This document shows positions 17,579 through 26,808 of a stretch of DNA of 64,000 nucleotides, piece by piece (position 1 is the first letter of the stretch; the number at the start of each line of letters is the position of its first letter). The notes beneath the pieces were generated by a model. That model was not told the DNA's origin. It saw nothing but the letters and a program-made list of their open reading frames with translations, and made no database searches. Origin of the DNA: Streptomyces aurantiacus (lineage in GTDB: Bacteria > Actinomycetota > Actinomycetes > Streptomycetales > Streptomycetaceae); the NCBI RefSeq assembly GCF_027107535.1, contig NZ_CP114283.1:6138001-6202000 (forward strand). The letters run 5' to 3'. The translations under genes and the position numbers were made by a program.

Positions 17579-18666
17579 CCACGGCCGCGCTGCGCCCTCT
17601 CACCGCCTCCCCCGCGAACCCCGGCCTCCTCGCCCTCCTCGGCCGCACGCCGCTGGCCAGGGTGACCACCGATCTGCCGTGCCCGCAGCCCGGCTTCTGG
17701 GCCAAGCTGGAAGGGCTCGCCGCCGGTGGCATGAAGGCACGGGCCGCCGTGTCCATGCTGCTCGGCGCCCGCGACCGCGGTGAACTGCGGCCCGGCGCAC
17801 CGGTCGTGGAGTCCACCTCCGGCACGCTCGGTATCGGACTCGCCTTCGCCGGGCAGGCGCTGGGCCACCCCATCGTGCTCGTCGGCGACACCGAACTCGA
17901 ACCGTCAATGCGGCAGTTGCTGCGCGCGTACGGGGCCCGCCTCGAACTCGTCGACCGACCCGCCGGCGTGGGCGGCTGGCAGGCGGCCCGGCTCGCCCGG
18001 CTGCGCGAACTGCTCGGTGCGCTGCCGGACGCCTACTGGCCCGACCAGTACAACAACCCCGACAACATCGCCGGTTACGCCTCGCTCGCCGCCGAACTCT
18101 CCACTCAGCTCGACCACTTGGACGTACTGGTGTGCAGTGTCGGCACGGGCGGTCACAGTGCCGGGGTCGTGGGGCCGCTGCGCAGGCACTGGCCGGGGCT
18201 GCGGCTGATCGGTGTGGACGCCACCGGCTCCACCATCTTCGGCCAGCCCGCCAGGCCCCGGCTGATGCGCGGTCTGGGCAGCAGCATCCATCCGCGCAAC
18301 GTGGCCTACGAGGCCTTCGACGAGGTCCACTGGGTCGGCCCGGCCGAGTCCGCGGACGCCTGCCGGCGCCTGGCCCGCGGCAGTTTCGTGAGCGGCGGCT
18401 GGAGCACGGGAGCGGTCGCGCTGGTGTCCGCGTGGGCGGCCCGCATCCACCCCGGAGCCGTGGTCGCCACCGTCTTCCCCGACGGCCCGCACCGCTACCT
18501 CGGCACGGTCTACGACGACGACTTCGCGGCCGCGCACGGCCTGGACCCGGCCACCGCCGCCACCCGCCCCGTCGAGATCCCGCACGCGCACGCCGTCGAA
18601 GCCACCGGCTGGGTCCGCTGCGCCACGGTCACCGACCCCCTCAACACCCTGGAAGGGAGCCCGTGA
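17575..18666 (+). CDS. PLP-dependent cysteine-synthase-family enzyme (operon gene 3)
   Basis: 363 residues of fold-type II PLP enzyme. The Schiff-base Lys54 sits in AAGGMKARAA where cysteine synthases have GGSVKDR. The substrate loop is ESTSGTLGIGLA (79-90) instead of TSGNTG. The phosphate-binding loop is SVGTGGHSAG. These changes resemble SbnA-like and other secondary-metabolism members that join an O-activated serine to an amine rather than sulfide. Likely product: a non-protein amino acid used as building block (2,3-diaminopropionate type is one option). GTG start overlaps the previous stop (GTGA). It ends in a 4-nt overlap with the epimerase. Confidence 0.88.
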   Translation: MTTAALRPLTASPANPGLLALLGRTPLARVTTDLPCPQPGFWAKLEGLAAGGMKARAAVSMLLGARDRGELRPGAPVVESTSGTLGIGLAFAGQALGHPIVLVGDTELEPSMRQLLRAYGARLELVDRPAGVGGWQAARLARLRELLGALPDAYWPDQYNNPDNIAGYASLAAELSTQLDHLDVLVCSVGTGGHSAGVVGPLRRHWPGLRLIGVDATGSTIFGQPARPRLMRGLGSSIHPRNVAYEAFDEVHWVGPAESADACRRLARGSFVSGGWSTGAVALVSAWAARIHPGAVVATVFPDGPHRYLGTVYDDDFAAAHGLDPATAATRPVEIPHAHAVEATGWVRCATVTDPLNTLEGSP

Positions 18667-19709
18667 AGGCCACCCTGCGCACCGTACGGCTCACGCTCGC
18701 CGAGCCGCTGCGCATATCCCGTTCGACGACGGCCGCCCGCGACGCCGTCTGGCTGTCGGTCGAGCACGAAGGCCTGCACGGCCACGGCGAGGCCGTCACC
18801 AGCGTCTACTACGGCCTCGACACCGGCACGCTGGAACGGCACCTGTACGAGTCCGGCCGTGAGCTGGGCCGCTTCGCCGACCCCGAGACCGCCCTGCGCG
18901 AGCGGCCGTCGGGCGAACGGCCGCCGGCCGTGAACGCGGCCGTCGAGGCCGCGCTGCTCGACCTGTGCGGCAAGCGGGCCGGTACCCCGGTGCACCGGCT
19001 CCTCGGATCCGGGAGCACGCCGAGCGCCGCCACCGCCCGCACGATCGGCATCGTCCCGGCCCCGCACGCCGCCGCGCAGGCCCGCGCACTCGCGGACGCC
19101 GGCTTCGTCCTCATCAAGGCCAAGGCGGGCACCCCGGACCCCGAGGACGACCTCGACCGCATACGTGCCCTTCGCGCCGCCGCCCCCGGCACCCGGCTCC
19201 TCCTCGACCCCAACGGGGCATGGACCCTCGACGAGGCCCGCCAACTCATACCCCGTTACGCCGAGTTGGGTGTCGAGGCCGTCGAGCAGCCCGTCGCGCC
19301 CGGTGACCCGGAGGGCCTGGCGCGGCTCGCCGAGCGCTCACCGCTGCCGCTGATCGCCGACGAGGACGCCGTCGGCCAGGAGGACGTACGGCGTCTGGCG
19401 GGCCGTGTGCACGGCGTGAACGTCAAACTCGCCAAGTGCGGCGGCCCCTACGCGGCACTGCGGATCGCCGAGTCGATCGCCGGCAGCGGCACCGAGCTGA
19501 TGCTCGGCTGCCTCACCGCCAGCACCCTCGGCCTCGCGCCCGCCGTGCACCTCGCCGACCGCGCCCGCTGGGCCGACCTCGACGGACATCTGCTGCTCGC
19601 CGACGACCCGTGGACCGGGATCGGGGGCTCCGACGGAGTCGTACGGGCGAGTGACCTGCCCGGGCTCGGTGTACGGGAGAAGCGGGTGAGCCGTGAAGAC
19701 GCTGCATGA
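18663..19709 (+). CDS. enolase-superfamily dipeptide epimerase (operon gene 4)
   Basis: 348 residues. Muconate-lactonizing-enzyme subgroup: Lys152-x-Lys154 (LIKAKAGT), metal ligands Asp182 (LLLDPNGAW), Glu208 (EAVEQP) and Asp233 (LIADED), the opposite-face base Lys255 (NVKLAKCGG), and ADLDG at 304-308, the Asp-x-Asp that binds the dipeptide amino group in L-Ala-D/L-Glu epimerases. So it most likely epimerises the second residue of a dipeptide. Next to an ATP-grasp ligase this suggests the ligase makes the dipeptide. The role in muropeptide recycling typical of the family is less likely in this setting. Confidence 0.88.
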   Translation: MKATLRTVRLTLAEPLRISRSTTAARDAVWLSVEHEGLHGHGEAVTSVYYGLDTGTLERHLYESGRELGRFADPETALRERPSGERPPAVNAAVEAALLDLCGKRAGTPVHRLLGSGSTPSAATARTIGIVPAPHAAAQARALADAGFVLIKAKAGTPDPEDDLDRIRALRAAAPGTRLLLDPNGAWTLDEARQLIPRYAELGVEAVEQPVAPGDPEGLARLAERSPLPLIADEDAVGQEDVRRLAGRVHGVNVKLAKCGGPYAALRIAESIAGSGTELMLGCLTASTLGLAPAVHLADRARWADLDGHLLLADDPWTGIGGSDGVVRASDLPGLGVREKRVSREDAA

Positions 19710-20925
19710 GATACGCGGCTTCTCGCCCGCGATCCGGCTCCTTCTGGTCAACCAGCTCGGCGTCAACATTGGCTTCTACCTGCTCATCCCCTATCTGGCC
19801 ACGCATCTGGGCGAGGACCTGGGCATGTCGGCGGCCGTCGTCGGGATCGTGCTCGGCGTGCGCAACCTCAGCCAGCAGGGACTGTTCCTCATCGGCGGCT
19901 CGGCCGCGGACCGGCTCGGGGCGCGCGGCGTCATCATCGCCGGCTGCGCGGTGCGTACCGTCGGCTTCGCGTTGTTCGCGCTCGGCGACGGACTCGCGGT
20001 GCTGCTGGCCGCGTCCGTGCTGAGCGGGCTCGCCGGGGCGTTGTTCAACCCGGCCGTGCGGGCCTATCTCTCGCAGGAGGCGGGCGACCGCAAGGCAGAG
20101 GCGTTCGCGCTGTTCAACATGTTCGCGACCACCGGTGCGCTGATCGGTCCGCTGCTCGGCAGTGTGCTGCTGCTCGTCGACTTCCGTGCCTCCGCGCTGA
20201 CCGCCGCCGCGATCTTCGCGGTGCTGACCGTGGCGCAGGCGCTGATGCTGCCCGCGCGTACGGTGCCGCCGAGCCGGAGCGGTGTCCTCGCGGACTGGCG
20301 CGAGGTGGTCGGCAACCGCAGGTTCCTGGCCTTCTCGCTGGCCATGGTCGGCATGTTCACCCTGGAGAACCAGCTGTACCTGCTGCTGCCCGACGGCGCC
20401 CGCCGGGCCACCGGCTGGGAGGGCGCGGCCGGACTCGTCTTCCTCGTGGGCACGCTCGCCAATCTCGCGCTGCAGATGCGGCTCACCCGGGCGCTCAAGG
20501 AGCGCGCCCGGCAGGCCATCAGTGTCGGACTCGCCCTGATGGGGCTCGCCTTCCTGCCGCCGATGCTGGTGTCGGGGTCAGCGCCACAGGCGTGGCACGC
20601 CGCACCCGTCCTCGTGGGTGTCCTGCTCCTGTACGTCGGCGTCATGGTCGCGCAGCCCTTCGTGATGGAGCTGATCCCCGGTTTCGGCAGGCCGGAGCTG
20701 ACCGGCACGTACTTCGGGATCTTCTACATGGTGTCCGGGGTCGCCGCGGCCGTGGGCAACACGGTCGTGGGCTGGGCGATGGATGCCGGGGGCCGGCAGG
20801 ACGCGGCCTGGCTGCCGTGGGCGTGCTGCCTGGCGGTCGGGCTGGCCTCGGCGGCCGGGATCACCTGGCTGCGCCGCCTCGGGGCCCTGCCCGGACGCCC
20901 CGCTCCCGTGGGGGCGAGCGTATGA
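19693..20925 (+). CDS. MFS transporter, probable exporter (operon gene 5)
   Basis: 410 residues with about 12 hydrophobic segments. The loop 2-3 motif A is present in drifted form (GGSAADRLGARGVIIAG), and the N-terminal half starts with INMGFYL-like NIGFYLLIPYLATHL. Drug:H+ antiporter type. In cnt-like and other metallophore loci the MFS protein exports the finished chelator; I infer the same here. The GTG at 19693 overlaps the epimerase gene by 17 nt; it is also coupled to the following methyltransferase by ATGA. Confidence 0.88.
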   Translation: MKTLHEIRGFSPAIRLLLVNQLGVNIGFYLLIPYLATHLGEDLGMSAAVVGIVLGVRNLSQQGLFLIGGSAADRLGARGVIIAGCAVRTVGFALFALGDGLAVLLAASVLSGLAGALFNPAVRAYLSQEAGDRKAEAFALFNMFATTGALIGPLLGSVLLLVDFRASALTAAAIFAVLTVAQALMLPARTVPPSRSGVLADWREVVGNRRFLAFSLAMVGMFTLENQLYLLLPDGARRATGWEGAAGLVFLVGTLANLALQMRLTRALKERARQAISVGLALMGLAFLPPMLVSGSAPQAWHAAPVLVGVLLLYVGVMVAQPFVMELIPGFGRPELTGTYFGIFYMVSGVAAAVGNTVVGWAMDAGGRQDAAWLPWACCLAVGLASAAGITWLRRLGALPGRPAPVGASV

Positions 20926-21701
20926 CCAGCGGCAATCTCCTGACCGACAATCCGGAACTGTACGAGGCGCGCTTCCCCGATCCCGGCCGGCTGGCCGGAC
21001 GGTGGGCCGAGGACTGTCTGCGCCGGCACGGGGCCGGGCCGAGGGTCCTCGATCTGGGGTGCGGCACCGGGCGGGACGCCGCGCACCTGCACGCGGCAGG
21101 ACGGTCGGTCGTGGCCGCCGACCTCTCCGAGGCGATGCTGACGTACGCCCGGACCCGGCACCCCGGACCCCGATATGTGCGCGCCGATCTGCGGGACTTC
21201 ACCCTCGGGAGCTTCGACGCGGTGGTGTGCCTGGACAGTTCGCTCCTGTACTGCCACACCAACGACGATCTCGACGGGTTCCTGTCCTCCTGCCGCCGCG
21301 GTCTGCCGCCCGGTGGGTTCCTGGTCGCCGAGATGCGCAACGGCGCCTACTTCCTCGGCCGCGACGACCTGCTCAACACGCCGAAAGCCAACGGCTTCGC
21401 CTGGCAGGGCACTTCGTACCGGTCGACGACCACCCTGTACGTCGACCGCACCGCGCAGCTCCTGCGCCGTACCCGTACCTGGACAGCCGACGACGGCTCG
21501 GCCCCCGTCGAACAGCGCTCCGCGTGGCGGCTGCTCCTCCCGCAGGAACTGCGCCACTTCCTGACCGCGCACGGCTTCACCGTGCTCGCGCTGCACGACG
21601 GTCCGGGGCCGCGCACCGAACCGCCCTGGCAGGAGGGCGACCTGCCGGGCACGGCGACCGACTCCGACCGGCTGCACGTGGTGGCTCGGCTCGACGGCTG
21701 A
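20922..21701 (+). CDS. class I SAM-dependent methyltransferase (operon gene 6)
   Basis: 259 residues. Motif I VLDLGCGTGRDAAHLHAAG, motif II VVAADLSEAMLTYAR, then DAVVCLDSSLLYCHTNDDL. It fits the small-molecule N- or O-methyltransferase type. The likely substrate is the dipeptide-like product of genes 1-4; this is inference from operon membership only. ATG 20922 overlaps the MFS stop by 4 nt. The 88 nt after its stop contain neither a second Fur-like box nor a strong hairpin, so the transport genes are probably on the same transcript. Confidence 0.88.
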   Translation: MTSGNLLTDNPELYEARFPDPGRLAGRWAEDCLRRHGAGPRVLDLGCGTGRDAAHLHAAGRSVVAADLSEAMLTYARTRHPGPRYVRADLRDFTLGSFDAVVCLDSSLLYCHTNDDLDGFLSSCRRGLPPGGFLVAEMRNGAYFLGRDDLLNTPKANGFAWQGTSYRSTTTLYVDRTAQLLRRTRTWTADDGSAPVEQRSAWRLLLPQELRHFLTAHGFTVLALHDGPGPRTEPPWQEGDLPGTATDSDRLHVVARLDG

Positions 21702-21789
21702 CCACCCGGCACACCCCACCTCTCACCCCCGACGCCCCCCGATACACCTCAAGTCACCTCAACACACCTCGAACAGCAAGGACTTCGTC

Positions 21790-23370
21790 ATGCAGGACTA
21801 CCCCGGCCTCCGTCGCAGAGGCCTGCTCGTGGCCGCGTCCGGTATCGGCGCACTGGCTCTCGTCGGCTGCGGCGGCTCCGACGGCGACACCAGCGCGAGC
21901 GGCGCGGGCAGTGGTAACGACGGGAAGCCCAAGCGCGGCGGGCGGCTGCGCGCGGCCTTCGCGGGTGGCGGCGCGAGCGAGACCCTCGACCCGCACCTGG
22001 CCAACCTCTTCGCCGATGTCGCCCGCGCCAAGGCACTCTTCGACAAGCTGGCCGACTACGGGGACGACCTCTCCGCGCTGCCGCGCCTCGCCTCCGGCTG
22101 GGAGCCGAACGCGGGCCTCGACCGCTGGAAGGTGACCCTGCGCAAGGCGGACTTCCACGACGGCAGACCCGTCACCGCCGAGGACGTCCTGTTCAGTTAC
22201 CGCCGTATCGCCGACCCCGAGAAGGCGTACCGCGCCAAGGCGTCCCTCGAACCCATCGACCTCAAGGCGAGCCGGGCCGTCGACGAGCGGACCGTGGAGT
22301 TCGTCCTCAAGCGGCCGACGGCCGAATTCCCCAACGTGCTGGCCGCGTTCGGCGCGTACATCGTTCCCGACGGGTCCTCGGCGGCCGACTTCGACAAGAA
22401 GCCGGTCGGCTCCGGCCCGTTCCGCTTCGTGTCGTTCGCGCCGGGCCGCTCGGCGGTCTTCCGCCGCAACGACGACCACTGGGACGGCGCCCCGCACCTC
22501 GACGAGGTGGAGTTCGTCGTCGCCAACGAGGAGTCCGCACGGGTGAACGCCCTGCTCGGCGGACAGGTCGAGTACGCCCACGAGCTGAACCCGACGACCG
22601 CCCGCGCCCACGAGGGCAAGGGGCAGATCGAGATCGTACGGCTGCGCAACAGCGCCATGCAGGCCTTCGCCATGAAGACCGACCGGGCGCCCTTCGACGA
22701 CAAGCGGGTCCGGGAGGCGTTCTTCCTCATCGCCGACCGCCAGGAACTCGTCGACGGCGCGCTGTCCGGGGCGGGCGTGGTCGGCAACGACCTCTTCGGC
22801 AAGGGATACGAGTACTACTCCGACGGTCTGCCCCAGCGTGAACAGGACCTCGACCGCGCCCGCGCCCTGCTGAAGAAGGCGGGTGCGGAGAAGCTGAAGG
22901 TCACCCTGGACACGTCGGCGGTCGCGGCCGGGTTCACGGAGGCGGCGAGCATCTTCCGCGACCAGGCGGCCAAGGCCGGTGTCACCGTCGACGTCACGAT
23001 GGGCAGCAAGGACTCGTACTGGGCCGACATCCTCGACTCCGGGACCCTGTGCTGCTACCGCTCCGGAGCCATGCCCATCGAGTCGCACATCTCGCAGCGG
23101 CTCCTCACCGACTCCACCACCAACGCCACCAAGTGGCACCACAAGGACTTCGACGCGCTCTACCACCAGGCGCAGTCCACGAAGGACGAGAAGGAACGCG
23201 CCGCCGTGTTCGGCCGGATGCAGCGCAGGCTGTACGCCGAGGGCGGCTTCCTGGTGTGGGGGTTCGCCGACTGGATCATCGGAACGGCCAAGTCCGTCAA
23301 GGGCGTTGAGCGCAAGGCGCCCGCCAACACGCTCGACTGGGCGCGGTTCGACAAGGTCTGGCTGGCGTGA
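21790..23370 (+). CDS. ABC transporter substrate-binding lipoprotein, SBP_bac_5 family (operon gene 7)
   Basis: 526 residues. An export signal with an Arg triplet (LRRRGLLVAASG, Tat-compatible) ends in the lipobox LVGC, giving lipidated Cys27. The body is the dipeptide/nickel-binding type: ETLDPHLANLF, GLDRWKVTLRKADFHDGRPV, TAEDVLFSYRRI, KPVGSGPFRFV and NDDHWDGAPHLDEVEFV. This family binds peptides, opines, or metal-chelate complexes (NikA, CntA). Here it most likely captures the exported chelator with its metal outside the membrane. RBS AGCAAGGA upstream. Coupled to the permease gene by GTGA. Confidence 0.93.
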   Translation: MQDYPGLRRRGLLVAASGIGALALVGCGGSDGDTSASGAGSGNDGKPKRGGRLRAAFAGGGASETLDPHLANLFADVARAKALFDKLADYGDDLSALPRLASGWEPNAGLDRWKVTLRKADFHDGRPVTAEDVLFSYRRIADPEKAYRAKASLEPIDLKASRAVDERTVEFVLKRPTAEFPNVLAAFGAYIVPDGSSAADFDKKPVGSGPFRFVSFAPGRSAVFRRNDDHWDGAPHLDEVEFVVANEESARVNALLGGQVEYAHELNPTTARAHEGKGQIEIVRLRNSAMQAFAMKTDRAPFDDKRVREAFFLIADRQELVDGALSGAGVVGNDLFGKGYEYYSDGLPQREQDLDRARALLKKAGAEKLKVTLDTSAVAAGFTEAASIFRDQAAKAGVTVDVTMGSKDSYWADILDSGTLCCYRSGAMPIESHISQRLLTDSTTNATKWHHKDFDALYHQAQSTKDEKERAAVFGRMQRRLYAEGGFLVWGFADWIIGTAKSVKGVERKAPANTLDWARFDKVWLA

Positions 23371-24320
23371 GCGGACTCGGTTCCTGGGTCGCCCGGCGGC
23401 TGCTGCTCGGGGGTGCGCAGACCGTGGCCGTGGTGCTGCTGGTCTTCGCACTCACCGAGGCGCTGCCGGGCGACGCGGCGGTGGCCCTCGCCGGGGACCA
23501 GCCCGACCCGGCGCGGATCGCCGCCATCCGCGAGGCGATGGACCTGGACCGGCCGGCGTACGAACGCCTCGTCGACTGGGCGGCCGGGCTGCTGCACGCG
23601 GACTTCGGTACCTCGCTGGCGTCCGGGCGGCCCGTCACCTCGTACATCTCCGGTGCCTTCGGTCCCACGCTCCTGCTCGCCACCATCACCGTCGCGCTGC
23701 TGGTGCCGGTCGGGGTCGGGCTCGGGGTGCTGGCCGCACGGTTCGAGGGGCGGTTCGTGGACCGGCTGGTCAGTGCGGTGACCCTCGGGGTGTACGCGGT
23801 ACCGGAGTTCGCCTTCGGGGTGCTGCTCGTGACGGTGTTCGCGCTGCGGCTCGACTGGCTGCCCCCGACGGCGGTCGGTTACGGCACGGATCTGCTCGGG
23901 CATCCGGCGGCGCTCGTCCTGCCGGTGCTCGTCCTGCTGTCCCGTCCGGTGTGCTCGCTGTCCCGGCTGGTGCGTGCCGGGATGATCGACGCCCTCGCCT
24001 CGCCGTATGTCGCGCAGGCCCGCCGCTACGGGATCCCGGGCGCCCGGGTGCGATACGCGCACGCCCTGCCGAACGCGGTGGCGCCCGCAGCTCAGCAACT
24101 CGCCCGTACCGTCGACTGGTTGCTGTGCGGCGTGATCGTCGTGGAGGCGCTGTTCGTGATTCCGGGCCTGGGGACCGTGCTGATGAATGCCGTGGCCGAG
24201 CGGGACGTGCCGGTGGTGCAGGGACTCGCGGTGGTGTTCGGAGTGCTCACCGTGGTGCTGAACCTGGGAGCGGATCTCGTCGCCCACCGGTTCGCGCCGC
24301 GGGCGGAGGTGGCCGCGTGA
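23367..24320 (+). CDS. ABC transporter permease, DppB/NikB type (operon gene 8)
   Basis: 317 residues, six predicted membrane helices. N-terminal signature VARRLLLGGAQTVAVVLLVF then TEALPGDAA (the usual LPGDP region). The EAA loop is SRLVRAGMIDALASPYVAQA, followed by RRYGIPGARV. This is the first of two membrane subunits of the peptide/nickel-class importer. The GTG start overlaps the lipoprotein stop, and its own end overlaps the next permease, showing tight stoichiometric coupling. Confidence 0.93.
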   Translation: MSGLGSWVARRLLLGGAQTVAVVLLVFALTEALPGDAAVALAGDQPDPARIAAIREAMDLDRPAYERLVDWAAGLLHADFGTSLASGRPVTSYISGAFGPTLLLATITVALLVPVGVGLGVLAARFEGRFVDRLVSAVTLGVYAVPEFAFGVLLVTVFALRLDWLPPTAVGYGTDLLGHPAALVLPVLVLLSRPVCSLSRLVRAGMIDALASPYVAQARRYGIPGARVRYAHALPNAVAPAAQQLARTVDWLLCGVIVVEALFVIPGLGTVLMNAVAERDVPVVQGLAVVFGVLTVVLNLGADLVAHRFAPRAEVAA

Positions 24321-25276
24321 ACGGGCACAAGCAGGAGCGCCGGCCGGGATTGGGGAGGAGGCTTCGCCGGGGGCTGCCGCCGGGGCGCTTCGCGCTCGGG
24401 GCCTTCCTGGTGTGTGTGCCGCTCGCCCTCGCTCTGCTCGGGCCACTGGTCGCGGGCGGGCCCGGACCGCGGGCCGCGTCGTTCACGCTCGGCGACGGGC
24501 ACTGGCTGGGCACCGACTTCGTGGGACGTGACGTGTGGCGTCAGGTGCTGCTCGGCGGCCGGCCCGTGGTGGTCGTCGCGCTCACGGCGACGGCGTTGGC
24601 GTATCTCGTGGCGCTGCCGCTCGGGCTGATCAGTGCGCTGACCCACCGAACCTGGCTGGAGGAGACGCTGATGCGGCCGCTGGACGTGCTGCTGGCCGTG
24701 CCGTCGCTGTTGATGATCCTTCTGGTGGCGTCCGTGTTCTCGCCCGGGGCCGCCGGGCTCGCACTGCTGGTGGCGCTCGTGAACATCCCGGACGCGGCCC
24801 GGATCGTGCGGGCCACCGCGGCCGACGTGGCCTCTCGGCCGGCGGTGGAGGCGCTGCGGATGCAGGGCGAGTCGTGGTGGCGGATCGCCGTGGGCCATGT
24901 GGGGCGGTCGATCCTGCGGCCGCTCGCCGCCGACGCGGGGATACGGCTGACCGGCGTGCTGTACCTGGTGGCCACGGCCGCGTTCCTGGGCATCGGGGTG
25001 GCGCCGGACGCATCCGACTGGGCGGTGATGGTGGACCGCAACCGTACGGGGATGTTCGTGCAGCCCTGGGCCGTGGTCGTCCCGGCGCTGCTGATCGTCG
25101 CGCTGACGATGGGGTGCAACCTGCTCTTCGACGCGGCACTCAGGACCGACCGCGCGGTTGTCCGAGGCGCCCTTGAGGACGACGCCCCGCGCGGGACACC
25201 TCCTGGCGCCCGCGCCCCGGCATGCACTTCTGCCTCTGCTGGTGCTGATGCTCGAACGAAGGAGCCGCGTTCATGA
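24317..25276 (+). CDS. ABC transporter permease, DppC/NikC type (operon gene 9)
   Basis: 319 residues. Cytoplasmic Arg-rich N-terminus, then GHWLGTDFVGRDVWRQVLLG, the conserved HxxGTDxxGRD motif of DppC/NikC permeases, and the EAA loop around IVRATAADVASRPAVEALRM. About six membrane helices. A 45-residue polar Ala/Pro/Thr-rich tail (after ALRTDRAVVRGA) is longer than usual and probably disordered. GTG 24317 and the stop at 25276 both lie in 4-nt overlaps. Confidence 0.92.
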   Translation: MNGHKQERRPGLGRRLRRGLPPGRFALGAFLVCVPLALALLGPLVAGGPGPRAASFTLGDGHWLGTDFVGRDVWRQVLLGGRPVVVVALTATALAYLVALPLGLISALTHRTWLEETLMRPLDVLLAVPSLLMILLVASVFSPGAAGLALLVALVNIPDAARIVRATAADVASRPAVEALRMQGESWWRIAVGHVGRSILRPLAADAGIRLTGVLYLVATAAFLGIGVAPDASDWAVMVDRNRTGMFVQPWAVVVPALLIVALTMGCNLLFDAALRTDRAVVRGALEDDAPRGTPPGARAPACTSASAGADARTKEPRS

Positions 25277-26808
25277 GCGGGCCGACTGCGGTCGCGGAGA
25301 TCGATGAACTGACCGTGGAGGTCGGCGGCCGACGCATCGTCGACGGGGTGAGCCTGCGGGTCCTGCCCGGGAGGGTGACCGCGCTGGTCGGGGCCTCCGG
25401 CAGCGGCAAGACGACCACGGGGCGTGCCCTGCTGGGCGACTTCCCGCCGGGAGCCCGCGTCAGCGGCCGTGTGCGGGTCGAGGAGGCGTTGGTCGGATAC
25501 GTCCCGCAGCACCCGGCGGCGGTGCTCAATCCCGCACGGCGGGTCGGTGCGCTGCTGCACGACATCGCACGCGGTCAGGTGCGCGAGCTGCCTCGCAGCG
25601 AACGGCGGACTGCGGCCCGCGAGCGCGTCCTGAAGGCGCTCGAAACGGCCCAACTGCCGGAGGGGACCGCGCTGTTGCGACGATTTCCGCATCAGCTCTC
25701 GGGCGGCCAGCAGCAGCGGGTCGTGCTCGCCCAGGCGCTGTTGCTGGGCGCTCGGGTCGTCGTCGCGGACGAGCCCACCACCGGGCAGGACGTGCTCACG
25801 AAGCGCCGGGTCGTCGAGGAACTGGCGGCGGTGGCGGCGCGAGGGATCGGAGTCGTCCTGCTCAGTCACGACCTGGAGACCGTACGCGCGCTCGCCGACG
25901 AGGTGCTGGTCATGCGGGACGGCCGAGTCGTGGAATCCGGCCCGACGGAACAGGTGTGGCTGGCTCCCTCGCATCCGTGGACACAGCAACTCCTGGCGGA
26001 ACAGCCGGTGTTGGCGGAGTTCGCCCCGGCGGGCCCTCGCCCGGAGGCGGTACTGCGGGTCCGCGGTCTCCGTGCCCGTCACCGGGCCGGGGACGAGGTG
26101 CTGCGTGTCCCGGAACTCACGGTGCGCCCCGACGAGTGCCTTGCCGTCCTCGGCCGCTCGGGCAGCGGGAAGACGACCCTCGCCCGCTGCATGGCCGGAC
26201 TCCATCGCACGTACGAGGGAGAGGTGCTGCTCGACGGAGTGGCGCTGCAGCGCAGTCTGCGTGACCGGGGGCGGACTCGGCTCGCCGCCGTGCAGTACGT
26301 CTTCCAGGACGCGCGCGCCTCCTTCGACGAGCATCGGCCGATACTCGACCAGGTGGCTCGGACAGCGGTGCGTCTGCGCGGGATGCCGGTCGCCGCCGCC
26401 CGGGCCGAGGCGTCTCGGACGCTCGACGGACTCGGCCTGCCGGGCGAGTTGACGCGACGTACTCCCGACCGCCTGTCCGGTGGCGAGCTCCAGCGGGCCG
26501 CGCTCGCCAGGGCATTGCTCGCACGGCCGCGGGTCCTGGTGTGCGACGAGATCACCTCCGGACTCGACACGGTCACCCGTCGCGGCATCCTCGGCCTGCT
26601 CGCCGGGCTGCTCCGCGACCGCGACGACCTCTGCCTCGTCCTCATCACCCATGACCTGGACACGGCCCGGCTCGCCGCCAGGATCGCGGTGCTGGACGCC
26701 GGAGAAGTGGTCGAGCAGGGACCCGCACAGGACATCCTGACGGCGCCCACGCACCCGTTCACCGCCTCACTGGTGCGGTCCGCGACGCGTGCGGCGGCGA
26801 GGCCGTGA
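25273..26808 (+). CDS. fused double ABC ATPase, DppD-DppF/NikD-NikE type (operon gene 10)
   Basis: 511 residues containing two complete ATPases in one chain. Domain 1: Walker A GASGSGKTT (40-48), signature LSGGQQQR near 140, Walker B VVVADEPT. Domain 2: Walker A GRSGSGKTT near 293, signature LSGGELQRA near 400, Walker B VLVCDEIT. Peptide and nickel importers usually use two separate ATPases; the fusion supplies the heterodimer as one protein. It is the last gene of the operon; a 51-nt hairpin follows 126 nt after the stop. Confidence 0.93.
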   Translation: MSGPTAVAEIDELTVEVGGRRIVDGVSLRVLPGRVTALVGASGSGKTTTGRALLGDFPPGARVSGRVRVEEALVGYVPQHPAAVLNPARRVGALLHDIARGQVRELPRSERRTAARERVLKALETAQLPEGTALLRRFPHQLSGGQQQRVVLAQALLLGARVVVADEPTTGQDVLTKRRVVEELAAVAARGIGVVLLSHDLETVRALADEVLVMRDGRVVESGPTEQVWLAPSHPWTQQLLAEQPVLAEFAPAGPRPEAVLRVRGLRARHRAGDEVLRVPELTVRPDECLAVLGRSGSGKTTLARCMAGLHRTYEGEVLLDGVALQRSLRDRGRTRLAAVQYVFQDARASFDEHRPILDQVARTAVRLRGMPVAAARAEASRTLDGLGLPGELTRRTPDRLSGGELQRAALARALLARPRVLVCDEITSGLDTVTRRGILGLLAGLLRDRDDLCLVLITHDLDTARLAARIAVLDAGEVVEQGPAQDILTAPTHPFTASLVRSATRAAARP

